In this document: positions 1 to 8,302 of the stretch, one piece after another | How the letters are laid out: every line of letters begins with the position of its first letter | Numbering within the stretch: the first letter of the stretch is position 1 | NCBI RefSeq assembly: GCF_947490095.1 | Contig: NZ_CANLFS010000002.1 | Coordinates: forward strand, 186,001 to 250,000 | Source: an uncultured Halomonas sp. | Lineage (GTDB): Bacteria > Pseudomonadota > Gammaproteobacteria > Pseudomonadales > Halomonadaceae | Length of the DNA: 64,000 bases | Reading direction: 5' to 3' | Notes under the pieces: model-generated | Told to the model about the DNA's origin: nothing | Database searches by the model: none | Seen by the model: only the letters and a program-made list of their open reading frames with translations | Position numbers and translations under genes: made by a program

Positions 1-390
1 GTCGCCCTGGGCGGCCTGCAGATCGAAGTGGCGATAGAAGGCCTGCACATTGAGCAGAAAACTGCCCGGTGTCTGTCCGCCCAGCAGGTCATGGTAGGCG
101 CTGGCCACCAGCGGCACCCGTGGCTTGCCGCGCCGCCCCTGCACGAAGGTGCTCATATAGCCGATCTCCAGTGCGGCAAGGTCCGGGCTTGCCGGCAGTT
201 CCGGCCAGGGTTCACCGGTCAGGGTCTGCCAGGCGGGTGTCAGCGCCTCGCGCAGGCGCCCGCTCTCGAGCGCCTGCTGGGTCTCGGCTAGCGGATAGCC
301 AAACAGCGCGGCGGCCAGACGGTAGAGCGTCTCCGCGGCAACCCGCTGCGCTGCCTCGTCGGCCTGTGTGATAGGGGATGGTGCGCTCAC
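1..390 (-). CDS. TorD-family molybdoenzyme chaperone, partial
   Basis: This is the first 130 codons of a gene that runs off the left edge. It begins with GTG, with AGGAG five bases upstream. The N-terminus is helical and contains the segments ALEIGYMSTF and GSFLLNVQAFYRHFDL, which fit the TorD/NarJ-type chaperones that bind a Tat signal and help insert the molybdenum cofactor. It starts 14 bases after the beta-subunit gene, the position of the 'D' gene in the ABDC operons of chlorate, selenate and dimethylsulfide enzymes. By analogy it would act in the cytoplasm on the alpha subunit before export. The gamma (haem b) subunit expected downstream lies outside the window. Confidence 0.85.
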   Translation of the reverse strand, partial: MSAPSPITQADEAAQRVAAETLYRLAAALFGYPLAETQQALESGRLREALTPAWQTLTGEPWPELPASPDLAALEIGYMSTFVQGRRGKPRVPLVASAYHDLLGGQTPGSFLLNVQAFYRHFDLQAAQGD

Positions 391-404
391 GGAATCTCCT
401 CGTC

Positions 405-1385
405 TCAGCTCAGCTTGAACATCTCGGCATGCTTGTAGCCGATCAAGGTATCCATCAGCTCGCTCTCGCGTCCCTCGGCCTTGGCCTGGCGCTCCGCCTG
501 CAGGGTGTCGAGTACCTCGCCCACCCGCGGGCCGAACAGGCTCTCCAGGTAGCTAAGCGGAATGCGTGACTCATCCAGCTCCTGGCCATCGGCACCGTAG
601 CGGGAGGGGGAGAGGGGCGGCACGTAGAAGACGTTCGGCTGAGTGCCCCATTCGGCGTGCAGCGGCAGCGCGACCTTGTACTTCTCGACCAGCTGATGGA
701 TGGGCCCCTCCTCGTCGTCGCGATACCCGATCCAGCGGATCCGGCCGACGCATTGCTGGGCGCAGGCGGTCGGCAGCCCCTTCTCGATACGCGGATAGCA
801 GAAGATGCACTTCTCGGACTTGGATATCTGCTCGTTGAAGTAGATCTTCTTGTAGGGGCAGGCGTTGACACAGTAGCGGTAGCCGCGGCAGCGCTCCTGG
901 TCCACCAGCACGATGCCGTCCTCCTGACGCTTGTAGATGGCGTTGCGCGAGCAGGCCGCCAGACAGGCCGGATTGTCGCAGTGGTTGCACAGGCGCGGCA
1001 GGTAGAAGTAGTAGCTGTTGGGGTAGTCGCCCTCGCCCCGGTCCTCGTCCCAGTTGGCGCCCCAGGTCGGCTTGACATGGGGGCGCAGCCAGGGGTCGGT
1101 GCCGGTCATCAGCGCTTCCTGGTAGTTGTACTCCCAGGGAATCCCGTAGTCCTCCTGACTCGGCTGGCGGCCCAGGCGCAGGGCACCCTCCTTGTCGAAG
1201 CCGCCGCCCATGTTCTGGTAGTCGCGGGGATAGCCCTCTCCCGGCTGAGTCTCGACGTTGTTCCAGTACATGAACTCGCGACCGTTGCGGTTGGTCCACA
1301 TCAGCTTGCAGGCCGCGGAGCAGGTGTGGCAGCCGATGCACTTGTTCAGGTCCAGCACCATGCTGAGTTGGCGTTTGACAGCCAT
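405..1385 (-). CDS. Type II DMSO-reductase family enzyme, iron-sulfur beta subunit
   Basis: The product is 326 residues, the usual length for SerB/ClrB/DdhB-type subunits. The first ferredoxin motif uses C16, C19, C22 and C26 (NKCIGCHTCSAACK). Further Cys clusters appear at LCNHCDNPACLAAC, ERCRGYRYCVNACP and KCIFC...CAQQC. In the third, a Tyr stands where a second Cys would be, like the Trp in NarH, which points to a 3Fe-4S cluster there. The subunit would pass electrons between the molybdenum subunit and a haem subunit. It has no signal peptide and is expected to be exported together with the Tat-bearing alpha subunit. The gene starts 12 bases after alpha and is surely co-transcribed. The family is certain; the substrate is not. 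Confidence 0.92.
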   Translation of the reverse strand: MAVKRQLSMVLDLNKCIGCHTCSAACKLMWTNRNGREFMYWNNVETQPGEGYPRDYQNMGGGFDKEGALRLGRQPSQEDYGIPWEYNYQEALMTGTDPWLRPHVKPTWGANWDEDRGEGDYPNSYYFYLPRLCNHCDNPACLAACSRNAIYKRQEDGIVLVDQERCRGYRYCVNACPYKKIYFNEQISKSEKCIFCYPRIEKGLPTACAQQCVGRIRWIGYRDDEEGPIHQLVEKYKVALPLHAEWGTQPNVFYVPPLSPSRYGADGQELDESRIPLSYLESLFGPRVGEVLDTLQAERQAKAEGRESELMDTLIGYKHAEMFKLS

Positions 1386-1397
1386 GACAATCTCCTC

Positions 1398-4169
1398 TTA
1401 AACGGCCCGCGGGTCAGCGATATCTTCGGCCTTGGCCAGCTCGATGTCGTAGCTGGACTCATGGATATGCTGGTTGGCATTCCACATGGCATAGATGAAC
1501 TTCAGGTGTCCCCAGCCACCCGCCAGCTCCAGCGGCTGCAGGAACACGGCGTGGGAGACGTTCATGTTGCGGCGATGAATATACTGATGCGGCTCCCAGC
1601 CGTGCTCCATCATGATCGAATCTGGCGGAAGGCTCGGGTAGAACTTGGCCTGGGCAAAGAAGTCACCGTTGCCGTTGAACAGCCGCACCGTGTCACCGTC
1701 CTTGATCCCTTTCTGCTCGGCCAGCCTGGGGTTGATATAGATATTGGGTTCGCCACGCTGCAGACGCAGCAGATACTTGTTGCTGCGCCAGTTGGAGTGA
1801 ATCGCCCAGCGGGAGTGCGGCGAGTAGAACTTCAGCGGATAGTTGGAAGCCTCGGGTCCCGCGAACAGGCGCGCCGTGGGGACGGTGGACTCCAGCTTCT
1901 TGAACCATGGATGGTCGCAGTAGAAGGTGATGCGTCCGGTCAGGGTATCGTAGGGTTTCTTGCCTTCGGTCTGGGCGGTGAAGGGGTCGTAGGCCCTGTC
2001 CGCCTCGAGCGGCTGATTCAGCCCCGCATGTTCGTTCATCACGATAAAGCCCCGCTCGGCGGCCTCTTCCAGGCTCACGCCACCGAATTCGGGGGAGTCC
2101 TCGATGATATGCTTGAGCACATCGTAATCCGTGTTCAGCGTGCCCTGGCGGGTAAAGTCGTCGTGAATGGTGTGCAGGTCGCGGGTCACGTCACCATCCT
2201 GGATCGGGCCGATGCCACGCGCGATGGCACGCTCCTGAATCTTCCTGGTGAGCAGCGCCATGATGTCCCAATCCGGCTTTGACTCACCCACCGGCGGAAC
2301 CGATTGGGTAAAGACGTTGGCGAAGCGGTGGTAGCCCTGGGTGCGGATATCCCACGCCTCATAGTGGCTGGCCGCCGGCAGCACATAGTCGGCCCACTCG
2401 GCGGTGGAGTCCATGCGCACGTTGATGTTCACGTAGAGCTCTTCTGCCTGACGCAGGTGCTCCTCGCGGTACTTCTCTGACATCTTGTTGCGCCGGAAGG
2501 TGTTGTCCGCAATGGAGATCATGCCCTTGATTTCGCCATGGTAGGGCATCCAGCCCTTCTCGATGGACTCGTTCATCATCTCTTCCATCTCATCGAGATC
2601 GAAGCCGACGCGCTCCTTGAGTTTGGCGTTATCGAAGTGATTGCGCGCGCCCTCCATCATGCCGCCACGCAGGAACTCGCCCAGGCCACCGGGTTCCAGG
2701 CGGGCCGATTTCTTGCCTTCGAAGCCGGCAAGCTCGGTCCAGCGCGGGTGGTTCCACACCACCCAGGAGGTATCGAGGCCGCCGGTGCGACCGCCATGGC
2801 CGGTCAGCGCCAGCGTCAGCGCATAGCCCCAGCAGGTGTAGAGGCAGTTGGAGTAGCTCGACGTGATATAGCCGAGCATGATGATCGCCTTGTGGGCCTT
2901 GGCCAGATGGCGGGCCTCCTGGCGAACCACATCGGGGTGGATATTGGTGGTCTCGAAGGTCGACTCGGGGGTGAACTTGGCCGCCTCGCGCTTGACCTGC
3001 TCGAATACCGGGGTGACCGCGATGCCGTCGACCTCGAACTCGCCCTCGATGGCCGGGTCCACACCCCCCAGCGTCAGGGTCTTGTCAGCATCCCCCATGG
3101 AGCCCTTGGCCCTTACCGCCTGGCCGCTGTTCAGGTTCCAGTGGTAGAACACCTCGTCGGAACCGCCCTCCACCAGGTCCTTTTCACGCAGCAGCTGGCC
3201 GTCGTCGAGGCGCACCAGCATCGGCAGGTCGGTCTGCTCCTTCATGAAGGCCGGCTTGTAGAGCTGCTCCTCGATGATGACGTTCACAAACGCCATGGCC
3301 AGGAACGGGTCGGTGCCCTGGTTGATCGGCATCCACAGGTCGGTGTGAATGGCGCTGGGATTGTAGTCCGGTGCCGTGCTGGTGATGCGGGCGCCGTTGT
3401 ACTTGGCCTCCCAGATATAATGGGCGTCGGGGATGCGGGTGGCGTTGGGGTTGATCATGCCGAGCATGATATAGTCGGCATCGAACCAGGCGTCCGAGGT
3501 GAAGCTCTCCAGCGGATTGCCGTAGGCCAGGTGTGCGCCGGTCAGCAGGTCACCCACCACGGTGAAACCGTCGAGCTGGATGCCACCCACCAGGGCGGCG
3601 AAGCGGGCGGGCCCGGACTGGCGCACCATGGTCTGGTTGCCGGAGCCCTGGTGGGTCTTGAGCTTGCCGGGGCCATGCGTCTCGAAGATGTCGATGATCT
3701 TGTCGGCGATCTCCTCGGTGGCCTGGTCCCAGGAGATGCGCTGCCACTTGCCCTCGCCACGCTCGCCGGCGCGCTTCAACGGATAGCGCAGGCGGTCGGC
3801 CTCATACATGGCGGTGGAGTGGATGGCACCTTTCTGGCAGCCCCGCGGGTTGGCGTCGGGAATGTTGGGGTTGACCTGGGGGTACTTGGCGATCTGCTCC
3901 TCGCGAATGACGATGCCGTCCTTCACGTAGACGTTCCAGGCGCAGTTGCCCATGCAGTTGATACAGTGGGCCGCATGGCCGACGCTGTCCCAGGTCCACT
4001 CGTTGCGGTAGAGGTCTTCCCAGCCGCGGTAGGGGTACTCGGTAGCCAGGGTGTCGTTGATGGGCTCCAGGCGGTTGAGCGCCCAGACATTGCCGCTGAG
4101 CATGGCGCCGGTGCCGGTAATGCCCAGCCCCTTCAGGAAATCGCGACGCTTAAGCTTCCACATCCCCAT
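1398..4169 (-). CDS. Type II DMSO-reductase family molybdopterin oxidoreductase, alpha subunit
   Basis: The product is 923 residues from the start chosen here, where ATG follows AGGAGAG; the frame stays open 29 codons further upstream, but no ribosome site is seen there. Residues 5-16 (KLKRRDFLKGLG) are a Tat signal, so the enzyme acts in the periplasm. H68, C72, C76 and C111 form the FS0 cluster motif typical of the type II group. D207 in VVGDLLTG is a good candidate for the Asp ligand of molybdenum. Relatives include chlorate, selenate and perchlorate reductases, dimethylsulfide dehydrogenase and ethylbenzene dehydrogenase. The sequence alone does not tell which substrate is used. It lies with the beta subunit and TorD-like chaperone, divergent from a cytochrome c that could be its electron partner. 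An FNR box upstream suggests expression at low oxygen. Confidence 0.9.
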   Translation of the reverse strand: MGMWKLKRRDFLKGLGITGTGAMLSGNVWALNRLEPINDTLATEYPYRGWEDLYRNEWTWDSVGHAAHCINCMGNCAWNVYVKDGIVIREEQIAKYPQVNPNIPDANPRGCQKGAIHSTAMYEADRLRYPLKRAGERGEGKWQRISWDQATEEIADKIIDIFETHGPGKLKTHQGSGNQTMVRQSGPARFAALVGGIQLDGFTVVGDLLTGAHLAYGNPLESFTSDAWFDADYIMLGMINPNATRIPDAHYIWEAKYNGARITSTAPDYNPSAIHTDLWMPINQGTDPFLAMAFVNVIIEEQLYKPAFMKEQTDLPMLVRLDDGQLLREKDLVEGGSDEVFYHWNLNSGQAVRAKGSMGDADKTLTLGGVDPAIEGEFEVDGIAVTPVFEQVKREAAKFTPESTFETTNIHPDVVRQEARHLAKAHKAIIMLGYITSSYSNCLYTCWGYALTLALTGHGGRTGGLDTSWVVWNHPRWTELAGFEGKKSARLEPGGLGEFLRGGMMEGARNHFDNAKLKERVGFDLDEMEEMMNESIEKGWMPYHGEIKGMISIADNTFRRNKMSEKYREEHLRQAEELYVNINVRMDSTAEWADYVLPAASHYEAWDIRTQGYHRFANVFTQSVPPVGESKPDWDIMALLTRKIQERAIARGIGPIQDGDVTRDLHTIHDDFTRQGTLNTDYDVLKHIIEDSPEFGGVSLEEAAERGFIVMNEHAGLNQPLEADRAYDPFTAQTEGKKPYDTLTGRITFYCDHPWFKKLESTVPTARLFAGPEASNYPLKFYSPHSRWAIHSNWRSNKYLLRLQRGEPNIYINPRLAEQKGIKDGDTVRLFNGNGDFFAQAKFYPSLPPDSIMMEHGWEPHQYIHRRNMNVSHAVFLQPLELAGGWGHLKFIYAMWNANQHIHESSYDIELAKAEDIADPRAV

Positions 4170-4467
4170 GGTTCTCTCCTCATCAAGGGCCATCGCCGTC
4201 CGTGGAACCACAGCGACGATGAAACGCATATCACGGCTTTTTATAACGTTTACCAATCAAGAACTGACATCGAACAAACCGGGGGGCCGGTTACCGCGCT
4301 ACACCGGCACAGGAGCGAATATCGCGCCAGGAGCGTGCGGCTGTCAGGGAAAATGGCTGGCGTTTCGGCCACCTTGGCTAAGCCAAGCGGTTAGCCCTGA
4401 ATTATAGCGGTCATATATCGATGAGCCAGTACAAAGCCGGCATCACACAGAGTGAACTGGAGCCTGG

Positions 4468-4481
4468 TTGATATGCATCAA
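4468..4481. promoter_or_regulatory. FNR/Anr box in the divergent promoter region
   Basis: TTGATATGCATCAA matches the FNR/Anr consensus TTGAT-N4-ATCAA exactly. It lies in the roughly 420-base gap between the molybdoenzyme operon (minus) and the cytochrome c gene (plus), about 30 bases before a TATACAAT-like -10 sequence at 4513-4520 that faces the cytochrome gene. It probably ties one or both transcripts to oxygen limitation. Apart from this site and the AT-rich stretch near 4235-4260, I see no other feature in the gap. Confidence 0.75.
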
Positions 4482-4589
4482 TAAACTGTAACGGTGAAGG
4501 GGGCACGCCTTGTATACAATAAGCCTTGGCATTAGGTAGTGGCCTCATGGCAAGGTTCGCCATGATCCGACCGGATGAGGAGAAGTGTG

Positions 4590-4916
4590 ATGATCGACAA
4601 GAGCGTTACAGGCTCGGCAGCGGTACTGCTAGGGGCCATGCTGGCATTCTCGACCCAGGCCACCGCGGCTGGCGACCCCGAGGCCGGGGCCGAGAAGATC
4701 GCTGCCTGCGTGGCCTGCCATGATGCCGAGGGCCAGGGGAGCGCCGGTATCTACCCCAACCTGGCGGGGCAGTCCGTCGCCTATCTGGAGAGCGCCCTCA
4801 AGGCCTACCGCGAGGGCCAGCGCGCCGGCGGCATGGCCGCGGTGATGACGCCCCAGGCGGCCAACCTGAGCGACCAGGACATCGCCGACCTGGCGGCCTA
4901 TTACGGCTCGCTTTGA
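4590..4916 (+). CDS. Small periplasmic class I cytochrome c
   Basis: The product is 108 residues from the second ATG, preferred because AGGAG lies seven bases before it; an ATG five codons earlier has no such site. A signal peptide ends near ATAAGD. A single haem site, CVACH, follows with the class I surroundings ([14 protein letters not shown], then a Met-containing GGMAAVMTP stretch that likely supplies the axial Met). The length and the PNLAGQ segment resemble c553/c4-half cytochromes. It is divergent from the molybdoenzyme operon across a gap with an FNR box, so it may carry electrons to or from that enzyme or to a terminal oxidase. Confidence 0.88.
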   Translation: MIDKSVTGSAAVLLGAMLAFSTQATAAGDPEAGAEKIAACVACHDAEGQGSAGIYPNLAGQSVAYLESALKAYREGQRAGGMAAVMTPQAANLSDQDIADLAAYYGSL

Positions 4917-4946
4917 TGGGGCAGGCACGCCCAGGGGGTGCCAGTC

Positions 4947-5079
4947 TCATGGCCTTGGCGGCAGGGGGATCTGCCGGGGCCAGGCGTCGGCGACCACGAA
5001 GACGCGCCGCCAGCCGGCCTCCGGGTGCCACAGGGCGAGCTGTAGCGGGGCCGTGTGGCGGTGGAAGTGCTCGCTAAGC
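4947..5079 (-). pseudogene. Orphan 3' end of the DUF1853 gene (left repeat copy)
   Basis: About 128 bases are nearly identical to 7287-7415, the last 40 or so codons of the intact DUF1853 gene, with only about four or five mismatches. The reading frame still codes for LSEHFHRHTAPLQLALWH and ends in a stop at 4947. The match breaks at 5079, where hipA-derived sequence begins. This copy is probably the original end of the gene, cut off when the hipBA island entered; the right-hand copy now completes the gene. Confidence 0.85.
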
Positions 5080-5560
5080 GAGAAAGTCCTCAAGCCTTGC
5101 AGCCTGCTGGAGAATACCTTCGAAAATGGGGACGCTAGTGCTCGCAGGAAAGTCATCAGGCAGAAGGCCATCGATATCAGAGATGATCCTGCCTGCTCGC
5201 TCGACAATATCTTGAATCGCTGCGGTGGCTCGATCAATGGAGAACCCCGCTTGGCATCGTCATGTTACACGGATAGAGTTGGATGGCGCCGACACAGTCG
5301 CGACCAATGCTGGCCAGCAGGTCGAACGGATGCCGGGTTGGGACCTGAAACTGTGCCTGCATGCGGGCACGTATCGCCTCCGAGTCCGGAAGCAGATTGT
5401 CGAAGAAATTGTAGACGGCCTCGCCTCGGTACGGTGCCGTGGTAAGTGGCTGCGATAAGGAAATGGCCCGGGCGCCGGGGCGCTTAAGCCATTCCGGCCG
5501 GTATTGAACAAAGATCCGCCGCATTCTGCGATTCAACTCCTTGAATGAATCGGCAGTCAA
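5074..5560 (-). pseudogene. hipA: hipA toxin kinase remnant, internally deleted
   Basis: One frame (5234-5560) codes for part of the N-terminal HipA domain: FVQYRPEWL, then YNFFDNLLPDSEAIRARM and PFDLLASIGRDCVGAIQLYP, all matching E. coli HipA blocks. A second frame (5074-5236) codes for the HipA C-terminus (AAIQDIVERAGRIISDI, then EGILQQAARLEDFLA, stop). Roughly 300 central residues that hold the kinase active site are missing, and the two pieces are out of frame. The first 20 or so residues are also gone, where the TnpB element lies. The toxin must be inactive. The stop codon overlaps the DUF1853 repeat by a few bases, which marks the island edge. Confidence 0.85.
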
Positions 5561-6980
5561 GGCGGTGCAAGACGATCGCCTTGCTGGAATAGCTGGGTAG
5601 ATATATAGTTTTTCTTATGGCCATCATTCGCTCGGACACCCTCACTCTCCAGGTCACCAGCGCCGAGCAGCAGGCGGCGCTAACCGAAACGCTGGACCTG
5701 TATCGTCGGTTGGTGCGTGACCTGATGACGGTGACCTTTACCCACTGGCCGGTTGTCGGTGTCTGTGAGGGCAATGAGGCGGTCAAGGTGCTGGAGAGCC
5801 TGATTCACCCCACCCGTCACCGGCCCACGGTGCGGTATCCCTACTTCTCTCGCCGCTACTACAAGTTTCCTTCCTACCTGCGCCGGGTGGCGATCATGGA
5901 TGCGGTCGGGCAGGTGCGCTCCTTTGTCACCCGCTTCGATGCCTGGCGGCGCGGAGAACACAAGACCCGGACGGCACGGCCACCTCGGCTGACCGCCAGC
6001 ACCCGTACCTTTCCTAGCCTCTATGGCGGCCAGTGCGCCAAGGTCAACGCCGATGCCACTCATGCCTTCATCAAGGTGCGGCAACGCAACGACTGGCTCT
6101 GGATGGGCTTCCGGCTCAAGGGCCAATGCCGCTTTCGCGGCAAGGGCAAGGCGAAATCGCCCTTGCTGACCTTCAACGGGAGACAGTGGCGACTCTCGCT
6201 CCCTGAGCAATTTCATCCCCCCAGCCCCGCTAATGGCGCCCCGGACCGGGTTCTGGCGGTGGATGTCGGCATCAATACGGCAGCCACCTGGGCGGTTGTC
6301 GATGCTCAAGGCACTGTTCATGCGCGTGGTTTTCGCCACCGCTCGGATAAAGACCGGGAACATCGACTCATGCAGCGCATCCGTCGTAAGGCGCGCCAGC
6401 ACACCCGCCACGGCAGCCGTCTACCGCCGGGCTTCTGTGGCCGGGACCATGCTCGGCTGACCCGCCTGGCCGACAACGAGGCACACCAGATCAGTCGGCG
6501 GCTGGTGAATCTGGCGTTGGATCACGGCTGTCAGGCAGTGGTGGTCGAGAACCTGACGGGCTGGCGCCCCAAAGGGGGAGGCAAACGCACGCCCATGAAG
6601 GCCCGGTTTCACCGCTGGTTTCATCGTCAACTCGTAACGCGAATCGACAGCAAGGCCGTCGAAGCCGGCCTGCGTTGCGTGGCTGTCTATGCCCGAGGCA
6701 CCTCCAGTCAGGCCTTCGACGGTTCGGGGTCGGTGAGGCGTGATCGCGCCAGCTATAGTCGCTGCACCTTCGCCAGCGGCAAACGCTACCATGCCGATCT
6801 GAATGCCGCCTATAACATCGCCGCTCGCGGCCATGTCGTTTTCCAGGGGCACCGCCGCAAGGCAGCGCCCTGTGCCGACTCGCCGACGTCGACCGGCACA
6901 CCGAGAACCCCGGTGACGCTCTCCACGCTCTGGTATCAGCGCGCGTGAGAGTGGTCAGAATCCGCGAATTCTATTCACGG
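5558..6980 (+). mobile_element. Solo tnpB element (IS200/IS605-like, no tnpA)
   Basis: The element is inferred from the tnpB gene plus hairpins on both sides. On the left, CAAGGCG...CGCCTTG (5558-5583) forms a 7-bp stem. On the right, CCGCGAAT-TCT-ATTCACGG (6962-6980) forms an 8-bp stem with one mismatch. Subterminal hairpins are usual in this family, and the right one would also sit in the guide (omega) RNA region. The exact ends are not resolved. The element lies between the 5' part of hipB and the truncated start of hipA, so its arrival or a later deletion removed the hipB end and the hipA start. No tnpA is present in the window. Confidence 0.65.
5617..6948 (+). CDS. tnpB: TnpB RNA-guided nuclease, variant without zinc ribbon
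   Basis: The product is 443 residues. The three RuvC acidic residues are present: D216 in AVDVGIN, E311 in VVVENLTG and D394 in HADLNAAYN. The nuclease is therefore probably intact. Between the second and third, where most TnpB proteins carry a four-Cys zinc ribbon, this one has SQAFDGSG...SRCTFASGKRYHAD with a single Cys. This fits a TnpB branch with a DGSG motif in place of the ribbon. TnpB proteins cut DNA guided by a short RNA transcribed from the element's right end and help keep the element in place. No partner tnpA is nearby. No convincing ribosome site precedes the ATG. Confidence 0.9.
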   Translation: MAIIRSDTLTLQVTSAEQQAALTETLDLYRRLVRDLMTVTFTHWPVVGVCEGNEAVKVLESLIHPTRHRPTVRYPYFSRRYYKFPSYLRRVAIMDAVGQVRSFVTRFDAWRRGEHKTRTARPPRLTASTRTFPSLYGGQCAKVNADATHAFIKVRQRNDWLWMGFRLKGQCRFRGKGKAKSPLLTFNGRQWRLSLPEQFHPPSPANGAPDRVLAVDVGINTAATWAVVDAQGTVHARGFRHRSDKDREHRLMQRIRRKARQHTRHGSRLPPGFCGRDHARLTRLADNEAHQISRRLVNLALDHGCQAVVVENLTGWRPKGGGKRTPMKARFHRWFHRQLVTRIDSKAVEAGLRCVAVYARGTSSQAFDGSGSVRRDRASYSRCTFASGKRYHADLNAAYNIAARGHVVFQGHRRKAAPCADSPTSTGTPRTPVTLSTLWYQRA

Positions 6981-7161
6981 AATGAATCGTTGGAGGGTTC
7001 AAGAGTGTTTCGATCTGGCTCCGCTCCGGATGGTTCTCGAACCCGGAGACGGTCGCCTGCTTGATCCCGGCCAGCTCCGCGGTGGCGTTCTGTGTCAGTT
7101 TTTGCTCTCGCCTCGCGTTCTTCACGGCTTGTGAAAGCATGTCCGGTGACGTGATCTTCAT
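6955..7161 (-). pseudogene. hipB: hipB antitoxin/repressor, 3' truncated
   Basis: The first 52 or so residues (KITSPDMLSQAVKNARREQK, then TAELAGIKQATVSGFENHPE) match the helix-turn-helix half of HipB, including the IKQAT-S-FEN recognition region. After SQIETL the frame enters the TnpB element end (LNPPTIHSVNRIRGF) and stops at residue 68, so the C-terminal strand used for dimerisation and the tail are lost. The start ATG follows GAGGAT. Three HipB-type operators lie just upstream. The DNA-binding helices are present, but stable dimerisation is doubtful. Confidence 0.85.
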
Positions 7162-7163
7162 TT

Positions 7164-7236
7164 TATCCTCAGTAGCGGATAAGAAAAGGTTTATCCTTAA
7201 TGGCGGATAATCACACGTTATCCGCTTTAAGGGATA
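7164..7236 (-). promoter_or_regulatory. Three HipB operators (TATCC-N8-GGATA)
   Basis: Three sites fit the E. coli HipB operator exactly: 7164-7181 (spacer TCAGTAGC), 7192-7209 (spacer TTAATGGC) and 7219-7236 (spacer GCTTTAAG). Their starts are 28 and 27 bases apart. The first ends three bases before the hipB start codon, so it covers the ribosome site. This would be the autoregulated hipBA promoter; it persists although both genes are broken. Confidence 0.88.
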
Positions 7237-7267
7237 GTTATAGAGGAGAGCTATCGCTAGGCATTTC

Positions 7268-8254
7268 TTAGCCCCCGTCGGCTGATGCCCTCGGCGGCAG
7301 CGGGATCTGCCGGGGCCAGGCGTCGGCGACCACGAAGACGCGCCGCCAGCCGGCATTCGGGTGCCACAGGGCGAGCTGTAGCGGGGCCGTGTGGCGGTGG
7401 AAGTGCTCGCTAAGCTGGGCGTCCAGCTCGCGCAGGGCCAGCAGGTGCTCGGGCCGGGGCAGGGCGAGCCAGTGGGGCTTGGCGATTCGAGAGCCGTGGG
7501 TTCCCCGGGGCAGGCCGTCGCGGTAGCGGTGCCAGTCTCGCCAATGCAGCCAGCGGCCCCGCAGGTGCTCGGGGGTGGCCTCTCGCGGGGGCGGCAGGGG
7601 GTGATGCCAGGGGCTGAAGAGCACGCCGGGCATGGCGACCCGGCTATCCGGCGCGGGTAGCGCCTCCGGGCGGGTGCCGCCGGGGGGCAGCGCATCGCCG
7701 ATGGCGTTCCGGGTCGCGTCACGCTCGGTCATCCGCAGCTGGTGGCGATGCAGGTGCTCGCGCTTGCCGGCCAGGCTGTCGGCGCCGCCGGGCCCGATCC
7801 AGCGAGCCTGGCTGTCGACCTCGCCGGGGCCCTCGGCCAGCCCGAGGTAGTACTTGATGGCCACCTCGAGGTGAGTGATGGCGGCCTCGCCGCGGCGCCG
7901 GTAGAGCAGGTCGAGCTCGCCGAGGGTGAGCTTGCCGTCCATGACGCGCAGGTTATGGGCCAGCAGCTCGGTGCCGGGGGCCATGGCGAGCAGAAACTGC
8001 CAGAGCCGCTCGTGGTAGAGCCCCATGCGGCCCTGCAGGGTGTCGCCCACATGGCCCTCGAGCGCCTGGGGCCAGGCCTCCAGTTCCGCCAGCCAGTCGG
8101 CGGCCCGGTCGTCATCGGCCAGGCCCAGGGCCTCTCGGCTCGGGCGGCCGGGCCAGGGCATGGCGATCAGGTCGGGAGCCAGTAGCAGCCACGCCAGGTC
8201 ACGCACCAGGGGGTGGTGGCAGCGATCCAGCAGGGGCAGTGCATCGGTGGGCAT
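7268..8254 (-). CDS. DUF1853 family protein
   Basis: The product is 328 residues, a normal length for DUF1853. The core GELDLLYRRRGEAAITHLEV followed by AIKYYLG has the layout GExD-(n)-ExxxK seen in PD-(D/E)XK nuclease folds, followed by WIGPGGADSLAGKREHLHRH typical of the family. The biological role of the family is not known to me. The last 40 or so codons (7287-7415) are a near-exact repeat of 4951-5079, so the present C-terminus (IPLPPRASADGG) was supplied or restored by the island that lies downstream. The protein itself appears complete. Confidence 0.82.
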   Translation of the reverse strand: MPTDALPLLDRCHHPLVRDLAWLLLAPDLIAMPWPGRPSREALGLADDDRAADWLAELEAWPQALEGHVGDTLQGRMGLYHERLWQFLLAMAPGTELLAHNLRVMDGKLTLGELDLLYRRRGEAAITHLEVAIKYYLGLAEGPGEVDSQARWIGPGGADSLAGKREHLHRHQLRMTERDATRNAIGDALPPGGTRPEALPAPDSRVAMPGVLFSPWHHPLPPPREATPEHLRGRWLHWRDWHRYRDGLPRGTHGSRIAKPHWLALPRPEHLLALRELDAQLSEHFHRHTAPLQLALWHPNAGWRRVFVVADAWPRQIPLPPRASADGG

Positions 8255-8302
8255 GCGCGTATCCTGTGCGTTGGCGAAGGACGATCGCCGATAGCTTGAT
8301 GG

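Noticed and set aside
4170..4256. Longer N-terminus for the molybdoenzyme alpha subunit
   Set aside because: The upstream 29 codons would place residues before the Tat signal and have no ribosome site, while AGGAGAG precedes the inner ATG.
657..4394. Long plus-strand open frames opposite the molybdoenzyme alpha and beta genes
   Set aside because: They are antisense shadows produced by GC-rich third positions; they have no domain, no ribosome site and low-complexity Gly/Val/Leu composition.
5053..5445. Plus-strand frame across the hipA remnant
   Set aside because: The minus strand carries recognisable HipA blocks in two frames; the plus-strand frame has no support.
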